64,000 nucleotides of DNA from Cyprinodon diabolis. Taxonomy: Eukaryota; Chordata; Actinopteri; Cyprinodontiformes; Cyprinodontidae. Below the pieces are notes generated by a model. The model ran no database searches, was not told where the DNA came from, and saw only the letters and a list, made by a program, of their open reading frames with translations. The DNA lies in contig JARPUW010000025.1 of assembly GCA_030533445.1 (NCBI GenBank), positions 434,001-498,000 of the forward strand, read 5' to 3'. The translations under genes and the position numbers were made by a program. Every line of letters starts with the position of its first letter. The stretch's first letter is position 1. Below are positions 11,301 to 22,654 of the stretch, one piece after another.

Positions 11301-14300
11301 GATGTTTTTGGTTACAAGCTTCAAAACAGAAGGTTGAGGCCAAAACGCTCTTTTCACAGTGAGATAATGCCATTTTGGCCTCTGGAGTTGTAACAGACAA
11401 ACCATTAATGATACAGCCATGATCTTTTCTGGCAATCATCTAGAGCTGAAAACTAACAATATAAAGTAGATTTGAGCAGAAGTTTTTGGTTCCAAGCTTC
11501 AAAACAGAAGTTGAGGCCAAAACGCTCTTTTCACAGTGAGATAATGCCATTTTGGCCTCTGGAGTTGTAACAGACAAACCATTAATGATACAGCCATGAT
11601 CTTTTCTGGCAATCATCTAGAGCTGAAAACGAACAATAAAAAGTAGATTTGAGCAGATGTTTTTGGTTACAAGCTTCAAAACAGAAGGTTGAGGCCAAAA
11701 CGCTCTTTTTACAGTGAGATAATGCCATTTTGGCCTCTGGAGTTGTAACAGACAAACCATTAATGATACAGCCATGATCTTTTCTGGCAATCATCTAGAG
11801 CTGAAAACTAACAATATAAAGTAGATTTGAGCAGATGTTTTTGGTTACAAGCTTCAAAACAGAAGGTTGAGGCCAAAACGCTCTTTTCACAGTGAGATAA
11901 TGCCATTTTGGCCTCTGGAGTTGTAACAGACAAACCATTAATGATACAGCCATGATCTTTTCTGGCAATCATCTAGAGCTGAAAACTAACAATATAAAGT
12001 AGATTTGAGCAGATGTTTTTGGTTCCAAGCTTCAAAACAGAAGTTGAGGCCAAAACGCTCTTTTCACAGTGAGATAATGCCATTTTGGCCTCTGGAGTTG
12101 TAACAGACAAACCATTAATGATACAGCCATGATCTTTTCTGGCAATCATCTAGAGCTGAAAACTAACAATATAAAGTAGATTTGAGCAGATGTTTTTGGT
12201 TACAAGCTTCAAAACAGAAGTTGAGGCCAAAACGCTCTTTTCACAGTGAGATAATGCCATTTTGGCCTCTGGAGTTGTAACAGACAAACCATTAATGATA
12301 CAGCCATGATCTTTTCTGGCAATCATCTAGAGCTGAAAACTAACAATATAAAGTAGATTTGAGCAGAAGTTTTTGGTTCCAAGCTTCAAAACAGAAGTTG
12401 AGGCCAAAACGCTCTTTTCACAGTGAGATAATGCCATTTTGGCCTCTGGAGTTGTAACAGACAAACCATTAATGATACAGCCATGATCTTTTCTGGCAAT
12501 CATCTAGTGCTGAAAACTAACAATATAAAGTAGATTTGAGCAGATGTTTTTGGTTCCAAGCTTCAAAACAGAAGTTGAGGCCAAAACGCTCTTTTCACAG
12601 TGAGATAATGCCATTTTGGCCTCTGGAGTTGTAACAGACAAACCATTAATGATACAGCCATGATCTTTTCTGGCAATCATCTAGAGCTGAAAACTAACAA
12701 TATAAAGTAGATTTGAGCAGAAGTTTTTGGTTCCAAGCTTCAAAACAGAAGTTGAGGCCAAAACGCTCTTTTCACAGTGAGATAATGCCATTTTGGCCTC
12801 TGGAGTTGTAACAGACAAACCATTAATGATACAGCCATGATCTTTTCTGGCAATCATCTAGTGCTGAAAACTAACAATATAAAGTAGATTTGAGCAGATG
12901 TTTTTGGTTACAAGCTTCAAAACAGAAGGTTGAGGCCAAAACGCTCTTTTCACAGTGAGATAATGCCATTTTGGCCTCTGGAGTTGTAACAGACAAACCA
13001 TTAATGATACAGCCATGATCTTTTCTGGCAATCATCTAGAGCTGAAAACTAACAATATAAAGTAGATTTGAGCAGATGTTTTTGGTTCCAAGCTTCAAAA
13101 CAGAAGTTGAGGCCAAAACGCTCTTTTCACAGTGAGATAATGCCATTTTGGCCTCTGGAGTTGTAACAGACAAACCATTAATGATACAGCCATGATCTTT
13201 TCTGGCAATCATCTAGAGCTGAAAACTAACAATATAAAGTAGATTTGAGCAGATGTTTTTGGTTCCAAGCTTCAAAACAGAAGTTGAGGCCAAAACGCTC
13301 TTTTCACAGTGAGATAATGCCATTTTGTCCTCTGGAGTTGTAACAGACAAACCATTAATGATACAGCCATGATCTTTTCTGGCAATCATCTAGAGCTGAA
13401 AACTAACAATATAAAGTAGATTTGAGCAGATGTTTATGGTTCCAAGCTTCAAAACAGAAGTTGAGGCCAAAACGCTCATTTCACAGTGAGATAATGCCAT
13501 TTTGGCCTCTGGAGTTGTAACAGACAAACCATTAATGATACAGCCATGATCTTTTCTGGCAATCATCTAGAGCTGAAAACTAACAATATAAAGTAGATTT
13601 GAGCAGATGTTTATGGTTCCAAGCTTCAAAACAGAAGTTGAGGCCAAAACGCTCTTTTTACAGTGAGATAATGCCATTTTGGCCTCTGGAGTTGTAACAG
13701 ACAAACCATTAATGATACAGCCATGATCTTTTCTGGCAATCATCTAGAGCTGAAAACGAACAATATAAAGTAGATTTGAGCAGATGTTTTTGGTTACAGG
13801 CTTCAAAACAGAAGGTTGAGGCCAAAACGCTCTTTTCACAGTGAGATAATGCCATTTTGGCCTCTGGAGTTGTAACAGACAAACCATTAATGATACAGCC
13901 ATGATCTTTTCTGGCAATCATCTAGAGCTGAAAACTAACAATATAAAGTAGATTTGAGCAGATGTTTTTGCTTCCAAGCTTCAAAACAGAAGTTGAGGCC
14001 AAACCGCTCTTTTCACAGTGAGATAATGCCATTTTGGCCTCTGGAGTTGTAACAGACAAACCATTAATGATACAGCCATGATCTTTTCTGGCAATCATCT
14101 AGAGCTGAAAACTAACAATATAAAGTAGATTTGAGCAGATGTTTATGGTTCCAAGCTTCAAAACAGAAGTTGAGGCCAAAACACTCATTTTACAGTGAGA
14201 TAATGCCATTTTGGCCTCTGGAGTTGTAACAGACAAACCATTAATGATACAGCCATGATCTTTTCTGGCAATCATCTAGAGCTGAAAACTAACAATATAA

Positions 14301-14361
14301 AGTAGATTTGAGCAGATGTTTATGGTTCCAAGCTTCAAAACAGAAGTTGAGGCCAAAACGC
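8335..14361 (+). repeat. HOR-1 copy 2 (34 monomers, 6,027 bp)
   Basis: This copy starts at the equivalent of base 1 and runs to the next equivalent at 14,362. Compared with copy 1 it has a single 15-mer block (9,399), one extra monomer near 8,690-9,043 where the cgaacaatat plus tcatttc monomer is present twice in a row, and one extra monomer near 13,831-14,184 carrying gatgtttttgcttcc and aaaccgctc. A private change is ttttgtcctc near 13,328. Confidence 0.87.
9399..12058 (+). repeat. 15-monomer block B, copy 3
   Basis: Same monomer order as 888 and 3,549, at offsets of 8,511 and 5,850 bp. Diagnostic variants cacggtgagatag, cacaggg (9,754), tgtcattc, aacacac and cgaacaataaaaag all recur in order. 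Here the block is single rather than doubled. The monomer before it (9,221) has ctaaaaatat like 710, so this copy keeps the original left neighbour. Confidence 0.9.
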
Positions 14362-15865
14362 TCATTTCACAGTGAGATAATGCCATTTTGGCCTCTGGAG
14401 TTGTAACAGACAAACCATTAATGATACAGCCATGATCTTTTCTGGCAATCATCTAGAGCTGAAAACTAACAATATAAAGTAGATTTGAGCAGATGTTTTT
14501 GGTTACAAGCTTCAAAACAGAAGGTTGAGGCCAAAACGCTCTTTTCACAGTGAGATAATGCCATTTTGGCCTCTGGAGTTGTAACAGACAAATCATTAAT
14601 GATACAGCCATGATCTTTTCTGGCAATCATCTAGAGCTGAAAACTAACAATATAAAGTAGATTTGAGCAGATGTTTATGGTTCCAAGCTTCAAAACAGAA
14701 GTTGAGGCCAAAACGCTCATTTCACAGTGAGATAATGCCATTTTGGCCTCTGGAGTTGTAACAGACAAACCATTAATGATACAGCCATGATCTTTTCTGG
14801 CAATCATCTAGAGCTGAAAACGAACAATATAAAGTAGATTTGAGCAGATGTTTATGGTTCCAAGCTTCAAAACAGAAGTTGAGGCCAAAACGCTCATTTC
14901 ACAGTGAGATAATGCCATTTTGGCCTCTGGAGTTGTAACAGACAAACCATTAATGATACAGCCATGATCTTTTCTGGCAATCATCTAGAGCTGAAAACGA
15001 ACAATATAAAGTAGATTTGAGCAGATGTTTTTGGTTCCAAGCTTCAAAACAGAAGTTGAGGCCAAAACGCTCTTTTCACAGTGAGATAATGCCATTTTGG
15101 CCTCTGGAGTTGTAACAGACAAACCATTAATGATACAGCCATGATCTTTTCTGGCAATCATCTAGAGCTGAAAACTAACAATATAAAGTAGATTTGAGCA
15201 GAAGTTTTTGGTTCCAAGCTTCAAAACAGAAGTTGAGGCCAAAACGCTCTTTTCACAGTGAGATAATGCCATTTTGGCCTCTGGAGTTGTAACAGACAAA
15301 CCATTAATGATACAGCCATGATCTTTTCTGGCAATCATCTAGAGCTGAAAACTAAAAATATAAAGTAGATTTGAGCAGATGTTTTTGGTTACAAGCTTCA
15401 AAACAGAAGGTTGAGGCCAAAACGCTCATTTCACGGTGAGATAGTGCCATTTTGGCCTCTGGAGTTGTAACAGACAAACCATTAATGATACAGCCATGAT
15501 CTTTTCTGGCAATCGTCTAGAGCTGAAAACTAACAATATAAAGTAGATTTGAGCAGATGTTTTTGGTTACAAGCTTCAAAACAGAAGGTTGAGGCCAAAA
15601 CGCTCTTTTCACAGTGAGATAATGCCATTTTGGCCTCTGGAGTTGTAACAGACAAACCATTAATGATACAGCCATGATCTTTTCTGGCAATCATCTAGAG
15701 CTGAAAACTAACAATATAAAGTAGATTTGAGCAGATGTTTTTGGTTCCAAGCTTCAAAACAGAAGTTGAGGCCAAAACGCTCTTTTCACAGGGAGATAAT
15801 GCCATTTTGGCCTCTGGAGTTGTAACAGACAAACCATTAATGATACAGCCATGATCTTTTCTGGC
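14362..15865 (+). repeat. HOR-1 copy 3, truncated
   Basis: It matches 8,335-9,838 at an offset of 6,027 bp, including cacggtgagatag at 15,426 and cacaggg at 15,781. The match ends inside the 15,781 monomer: copy 2 continues with caaccatc and ttaca, whereas this copy continues with caatcatc and ttcca. That monomer is therefore a hybrid and marks a breakpoint at about 15,820-15,870. Confidence 0.85.
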
Positions 15866-16975
15866 AATCATCTAGAGCTGAAAACTAACAATATAAAGTA
15901 GATTTGAGCAGATGTTTTTGGTTCCAAGCTTCAAAACAGAAGTTGAGGCCAAAACGCTCTTTTCACAGTGAGATAATGCCATTTTGGCCTCTGGAGTTGT
16001 AACAGACAAACCATTAATGATACAGCCATGATCTTTTCTGGCAATCATCTAGAGCTGAAAACTAACAATATAAAGTAGATTTGAGCAGATGTTTTTGGTT
16101 ACAAGCTTCAAAACAGAAGTTGAGGCCAAAACGCTCTTTTCACAGTGAGATAATGCCATTTTGGCCTCTGGAGTTGTAACAGACAAACCATTAATGATAC
16201 AGCCATGATCTTTTCTGGCAATCATCTAGAGCTGAAAACTAACAATATAAAGTAGATTTGAGCAGATGTTTTTGGTTCCAAGCTTCAAAACAGAAGTTGA
16301 GGCCAAAACGCTCTTTTCACAGTGAGATAATGCCATTTTGGCCTCTGGAGTTGTAACAGACAAACCATTAATGATACAGCCATGATCTTTTCTGGCAATC
16401 ATCTAGAGCTGAAAACTAACAATATAAAGTAGATTTGAGCAGATGTTTTTGGTTACAAGCTTCAAAACAGAAGTTGAGGCCAAAACGCTCTTTTCACAGT
16501 GAGATAATGCCATTTTGGCCTCTGGAGTTGTAACAGACAAACCATTAATGATACAGCCATGATCTTTTCTGGCAATCATCTAGAGCTGAAAACTAACAAT
16601 ATAAAGTAGATTTGAGCAGAAGTTTTTGGTTCCAAGCTTCAAAACAGAAGTTGAGGCCAAAACGTTCTTTTCACAGTGAGATAATGCCATTTTGGCCTCT
16701 GGAGTTGTAACAGACAAACCATTAATGATACAGCCATGATCTTTTCTGGCAATCATCTAGTGCTGAAAACTAACAATATAAAGTAGATTTGAGCAGATGT
16801 TTTTGGTTCCAAGCTTCAAAACAGAAGTTGAGGCCAAAACGCTCTTTTTACAGTGAGATAATGCCATTTTGGCCTCTGGAGTTGTAACAGACAAACCATT
16901 AATGATACAGCCATGATCTTTTCTGGCAATCATCTAGAGCTGAAAACTAACAATATAAAGTAGATTTGAGCAGAA
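15866..16975 (+). repeat. Transition segment with a two-monomer duplication
   Basis: From the 15,781 hybrid the sequence follows the 11,882-12,413 part of HOR-1: a ttcca monomer, then ttaca with gaagttg, then gagcagaag, then tagtgctg. The ttcca / ttaca-gaagttg pair occurs twice in succession (second half of 15,781 plus 15,958, then 16,135 plus 16,312), a local dimer duplication. A private T at 16,665 (aacgttc) separates this copy from its duplicate at about 26,240. Confidence 0.78.
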
Positions 16976-17374
16976 GTTTTTGGTTCCAAGCTTCAAAACA
17001 GAAGTTGAGGCCAAAACGCTCTTTTCACAGTGAGATAATGCCATTTTGGCCTCTGGAGTTGTAACAGACAAACCATTAATGATACAGCCATGATCTTTTC
17101 TGGCAATCATCTAGAGCTGAAAACTAACAATATAAAGTAGATTTGAGCAGATGTTTTTGCTTCCAAGCTTCAAAACAGAAGTTGAGGCCAAAACGCTCTT
17201 TTTACAGTGAGATAATGCCATTTTGGCCTCTGGAGTTGTAACAGACAAACCATTAATGATACAGCCATGATCTTTTCTGGCAATCATCTAGAGCTGAAAA
17301 CTAAAAATATAAAGTAGATTTGAGCAGATGTTTTTGGTTACAAGCTTCAAAACAGAAGGTTGAGGCCAAAACGC

Positions 17375-20034
17375 TCTTTTCACGGTGAGATAGTGCCATT
17401 TTGGCCTCTGGAATTGTAACAGACAAACCATTAATGATACAGCCATGATCTTTTCTGGCAATCGTCTAGAGCTGAAAACTAACAATATAAAGTAGATTTG
17501 AGCAGATGTTTTTGGTTACAAGTTTCAAAACAGAAGGTTGAGGCCAAAACGCTCTTTTCACAGTGAGATAATGCCATTTTGGCCTCTGGAGTTGTAACAG
17601 ACAAACCATTAATGATACAGCCATGATCTTTTCTGGCAATCATCTAGAGCTGAAAACTAACAATATAAAGTAGATTTGAGCAGATGTTTTTGGTTCCAAG
17701 CTTCAAAACAGAAGTTGAGGCCAAAACGCTCTTTTCACAGGGAGATAATGCCATTTTGGCCTCTGGAGTTGTAACAGACAAACCATTAATGATACAGCCA
17801 TGATCTTTTCTGGCAACCATCTAGAGCTGAAAACTAACAATATAAAGTAGATTTGAGCAGATGTTTTTGGTTACAAGCTTCAAAACAGAAGGTTGAGGCC
17901 AAAACGCTCTTTTCACAGTGAGATAATGCCATTTTGGCCTCTGGAGTTGTAACAGACAAACCATTAATGATACAGCCATGATCTTTTCTGGCAATCATCT
18001 AGAGCTGAAAACTAACAATATAAAGTAGATTTGAGCAGATGTTTATGGTTCCAAGCTTCAAAACAGAAGTTGAGGCCAAAACGCTCATTTCACAGTGAGA
18101 TAATGCCATTTTGGCCTCTGGAGTTGTAACACACAAACCATTAATGATACAGCCATGATCTTTTCTGGCAATCATCTAGTGCTGAAAACTAACAATATAA
18201 AGTAGATTTGAGCAGATGTTTTTGGTTCCAAGCTTCAAAACAGAAGTTGAGGCCAAAACGCTCTTTTCACAGTGAGATAATGCCATTTTGGCCTCTGGAG
18301 TTGTAACAGACAAACCATTAATGATACAGCCATGATCTTTTCTGGCAATCATCTAGAGCTGAAAACTAACAATATAAAGTAGATTTGAGCAGAAGTTTTT
18401 GGTTCCAAGCTTCAAAACAGAAGTTGAGGCCAAAACGCTCTTTTCACAGTGAGATAATGCCATTTTGGCCTCTGGAGTTGTAACAGACAAACCATTAATG
18501 ATACAGCCATGATCTTTTCTGGCAATCATCTAGAGCTGAAAACTAACAATATAAAGTAGATTTGAGCAGATGTTTATGGTTCCAAGTTTCAAAACAGAAG
18601 TTGAGGCCAAAACGCTCATTTTACAGTGAGATAATGCCATTTTGGCCTCTGGAGTTGTAACAGACAAACCATTAATGATACAGCCATGATCTTTTCTGGC
18701 AATCATCTAGTGCTGAAAACTAACAATATAAAGTAGATTTGAGCAGATGTTTTTGGTTCCAAGCTTCAAAACAGAAGTTGAGGCCAAAACGCTCTTTTCA
18801 CAGTGAGATAATGCCATTTTGGCCTCTGGAGTTGTAACAGACAAACCATTAATGATACAGCCATGATCTTTTCTGGCAATCATCTAGAGCTGAAAACTAA
18901 CAATATAAAGTAGATTTGAGCAGAAGTTTTTGGTTCCAAGCTTCAAAACAGAAGTTGAGGCCAAAACGCTCTTTTCACAGTGAGATAATGCCATTTTGGC
19001 CTCTGGAGTTGTAACAGACAAACCATTAATGATACAGCCATGATCTTTTCTGGCAATCATCTAGAGCTGAAAACGAACAATAAAAAGTAGATTTGAGCAG
19101 ATGTTTTTGGTTACAAGCTTCAAAACAGAAGGTTGAGGCCAAAACGCTCTTTTTACAGTGAGATAATGCCATTTTGGCCTCTGGAGTTGTAACAGACAAA
19201 CCATTAATGATACAGCCATGATCTTTTCTGGCAATCATCTAGAGCTGAAAACTAACAATATAAAGTAGATTTGAGCAGATGTTTTTGGTTACAAGCTTCA
19301 AAACAGAAGGTTGAGGCCAAAACGCTCTTTTCACAGTGAGATAATGCCATTTTGGCCTCTGGAGTTGTAACAGACAAACCATTAATGATACAGCCATGAT
19401 CTTTTCTGGCAATCATCTAGAGCTGAAAACTAACAATATAATGTAGATTTGAGCAGATGTTTATGGTTCCAAGCTTCAAAACAGAAGTTGAGGCCAAAAC
19501 GCTCATTTTACAGTGAGATAATGCCATTTTGGCCTCTGGAGTTGTAACAGACAAACCATTAATGATACAGCCATGATCTTTTCTGGCAATCATCTAGTGC
19601 TGAAAACTAACAATATAAAGTAGATTTGAGCAGATGTTTTTGGTTCCAAGCTTCAAAACAGAAGTTGAGGCCAAAACGCTCTTTTCACAGTGAGATAATG
19701 CCATTTTGGCCTCTGGAGTTGTAACAGACAAACCATTAATGATACAGCCATGATCTTTTCTGGCAATCATCTAGAGCTGAAAACTAACAATATAAAGTAG
19801 ATTTGAGCAGATGTTTTTGCTTCCAAGCTTCAAAACAGAAGTTGAGGCCAAAACGCTCTTTTTACAGTGAGATAATGCCATTTTGGCCTCTGGAGTTGTA
19901 ACAGACAAACCATTAATGATACAGCCATGATCTTTTCTGGCAATCATCTAGAGCTGAAAACTAAAAATATAAAGTAGATTTGAGCAGATGTTTTTGGTTA
20001 CAAGCTTCAAAACAGAAGGTTGAGGCCAAAACGC
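17375..20034 (+). repeat. 15-monomer block B*, copy 1 (2,660 bp)
   Basis: It opens with tcttttcacggtgagatag plus ggaattg, unlike block B which has tcatttcacggtg plus ggagttg. The order then follows B (cacaggg with caaccatc at 17,730, aacacac at 18,085, aagtttc, tcattttac) as far as gagcagaag at 18,793. It then skips three monomers to cgaacaataaaaag (18,970) and adds others: ataatgtag (19,326), gcttcc (19,680) and ctaaaaatat (about 19,858). It lacks the tgtcattc change of B. It is again 15 monomers long, but with different content. Confidence 0.88.
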
Positions 20035-21710
20035 TCTTTTCACGGTGAGATAGTGCCATTTTGGCCTCTGGAATTGTAACAGACAAACCATTAATGATAC
20101 AGCCATGATCTTTTCTGGCAATCGTCTAGAGCTGAAAACTAACAATATAAAGTAGATTTGAGCAGATGTTTTTGGTTACAAGTTTCAAAACAGAAGGTTG
20201 AGGCCAAAACGCTCTTTTCACAGTGAGATAATGCCATTTTGGCCTCTGGAGTTGTAACAGACAAACCATTAATGATACAGCCATGATCTTTTCTGGCAAT
20301 CATCTAGAGCTGAAAACTAACAATATAAAGTAGATTTGAGCAGATGTTTTTGGTTCCAAGCTTCAAAACAGAAGTTGAGGCCAAAACGCTCTTTTCACAG
20401 GGAGATAATGCCATTTTGGCCTCTGGAGTTGTAACAGACAAACCATTAATGATACAGCCATGATCTTTTCTGGCAACCATCTAGAGCTGAAAACTAACAA
20501 TATAAAGTAGATTTGAGCAGATGTTTTTGGTTACAAGCTTCAAAACAGAAGGTTGAGGCCAAAACGCTCTTTTCACAGTGAGATAATGCCATTTTGGCCT
20601 CTGGAGTTGTAACAGACAAACCATTAATGATACAGCCATGATCTTTTCTGGCAATCATCTAGAGCTGAAAACTAACAATATAAAGTAGATTTGAGCAGAT
20701 GTTTATGGTTCCAAGCTTCAAAACAGAAGTTGAGGCCAAAACGCTCATTTCACAGTGAGATAATGCCATTTTGGCCTCTGGAGTTGTAACACACAAACCA
20801 TTAATGATACAGCCATGATCTTTTCTGGCAATCATCTAGTGCTGAAAACTAACAATATAAAGTAGATTTGAGCAGATGTTTTTGGTTCCAAGCTTCAAAA
20901 CAGAAGTTGAGGCCAAAACGCTCTTTTCACAGTGAGATAATGCCATTTTGGCCTCTGGAGTTGTAACAGACAAACCATTAATGATACAGCCATGATCTTT
21001 TCTGGCAATCATCTAGAGCTGAAAACTAACAATATAAAGTAGATTTGAGCAGAAGTTTTTGGTTCCAAGCTTCAAAACAGAAGTTGAGGCCAAAACGCTC
21101 TTTTCACAGTGAGATAATGCCATTTTGGCCTCTGGAGTTGTAACAGACAAACCATTAATGATACAGCCATGATCTTTTCTGGCAATCATCTAGAGCTGAA
21201 AACTAACAATATAAAGTAGATTTGAGCAGATGTTTATGGTTCCAAGTTTCAAAACAGAAGTTGAGGCCAAAACGCTCATTTTACAGTGAGATAATGCCAT
21301 TTTGGCCTCTGGAGTTGTAACAGACAAACCATTAATGATACAGCCATGATCTTTTCTGGCAATCATCTAGTGCTGAAAACTAACAATATAAAGTAGATTT
21401 GAGCAGATGTTTTTGGTTCCAAGCTTCAAAACAGAAGTTGAGGCCAAAACGCTCTTTTCACAGTGAGATAATGCCATTTTGGCCTCTGGAGTTGTAACAG
21501 ACAAACCATTAATGATACAGCCATGATCTTTTCTGGCAATCATCTAGAGCTGAAAACTAACAATATAAAGTAGATTTGAGCAGAAGTTTTTGGTTCCAAG
21601 CTTCAAAACAGAAGTTGAGGCCAAAACGCTCTTTTCACAGTGAGATAATGCCATTTTGGCCTCTGGAGTTGTAACAGACAAACCATTAATGATACAGCCA
21701 TGATCTTTTC
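20035..21710 (+). repeat. 15-monomer block B*, copy 2 (truncated)
   Basis: This matches 17,375 onward at +2,660 bp as far as the monomer at about 21,647. Copy 1 has cgaacaataaaaag there (18,970-19,147), while this copy has plain ctaacaatat and follows a different order afterwards. The left edge of the duplication is at about 16,976, because the preceding monomers (16,843 versus 19,503) differ. Confidence 0.85.
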
Positions 21711-22654
21711 TGGCAATCATCTAGAGCTGAAAACTAACAATATAAAGTAGATTTGAGCAGATGTTTTTGGTTACAAGCTTCAAAACAGAAGGTTGAGGCC
21801 AAAACGCTCTTTTCACAGTGAGATAATGCCATTTTGGCCTCTGGAGTTGTAACAGACAAACCATTAATGATACAGCCATGATCTTTTCTGGCAATCATCT
21901 AGAGCTGAAAACTAACAATATAAAGTAGATTTGAGCAGATGTTTTTGGTTATAGGGCTTCAAAACAGAAGGTTGAGGCCAAAACGCTCTTTTCACAGTGA
22001 GATAATGCCATTTTGGCCTCTGGAGTTGTAACAGACAAACCATTAATGATACAGCCATGATCTTTTCTGGCAATCATCTAGAGCTGAAAACTAACAATAT
22101 AAAGTAGATTTGAGCAGAAGTTTTTGGTTCCAAGCTTCAAAACAGAAGTTGAGGCCAAAACGCTCTTTTCACAGTGAGATAATGCCATTTTGGCCTCTGG
22201 AGTTGTAACAGACAAACCATTAATGATACAGCCATGATCTTTTCTGGCAATCATCTAGAGCTGAAAACTAACAATATAAAGTAGATTTGAGCAGATGTTT
22301 TTGGTTACAAGCTTCAAAACAGAAGGTTGAGGCCAAAACGCTCTTTTCACAGTGAGATAATGCCATTTTGGCCTCTGGAGTTGTAACAGACAAACCATTA
22401 ATGATACAGCCATGATCTTTTCTGGCAATCATCTAGAGCTGAAAACTAACAATATAAAGTAGATTTGAGCAGATGTTTTTGGTTACAAGCTTCAAAACAG
22501 AAGGTTGAGGCCAAAACGCTCTTTTCACAGTGAGATAATGCCATTTTGGCCTCTGGAGTTGTAACAGACAAACCATTAATGATACAGCCATGATCTTTTC
22601 TGGCAATCATCTAGAGCTGAAAACTAACAATATAAAGTAGATTTGAGCAGAAGT
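21711..22654 (+). repeat. Linking segment with ttatagggcttc variant
   Basis: Plain satellite monomers. One carries ggttatagggcttc (A at 21,951) in place of ggttacaagcttc, a 1-bp-longer version that destroys the HindIII site and gives a 179-bp monomer. Two monomers with gagcagaag follow. The segment is part of the 9,575-bp duplication as far as about 22,465. Confidence 0.8.

Larger units (their letters stand above)
13080..22654 (+). repeat. 9,575-bp (54-monomer) duplication, copy 1
   Basis: The variant order from about 13,080 to about 22,465 is repeated 9,575 bp downstream. Matching pairs include 13,653/23,228 (tctttttac with ttacaggcttc), 15,426/25,001 and 17,375/26,950 (cacggtg), 19,440/29,015 (ataatgtag) and 21,951/31,526 (ttataggg). 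The left edge is set by the monomer at 12,945 (gatgttttt) not matching 22,520 (gagcagaag). It contains the end of HOR-1 copy 2, truncated copy 3 and both B* blocks. Its private changes are T at about 13,328 and T at 16,665. Confidence 0.9.

Noticed and set aside
17288..17485. 65-codon minus-strand reading frames (also 19,948, 26,863, 29,523, 35,378, 35,911, 38,395, 39,637)
   Set aside because: They are opened by the caatcgtc change, which turns an in-frame TGA into CGA in the marker monomer. They follow the HOR order exactly and look like satellite artefacts.
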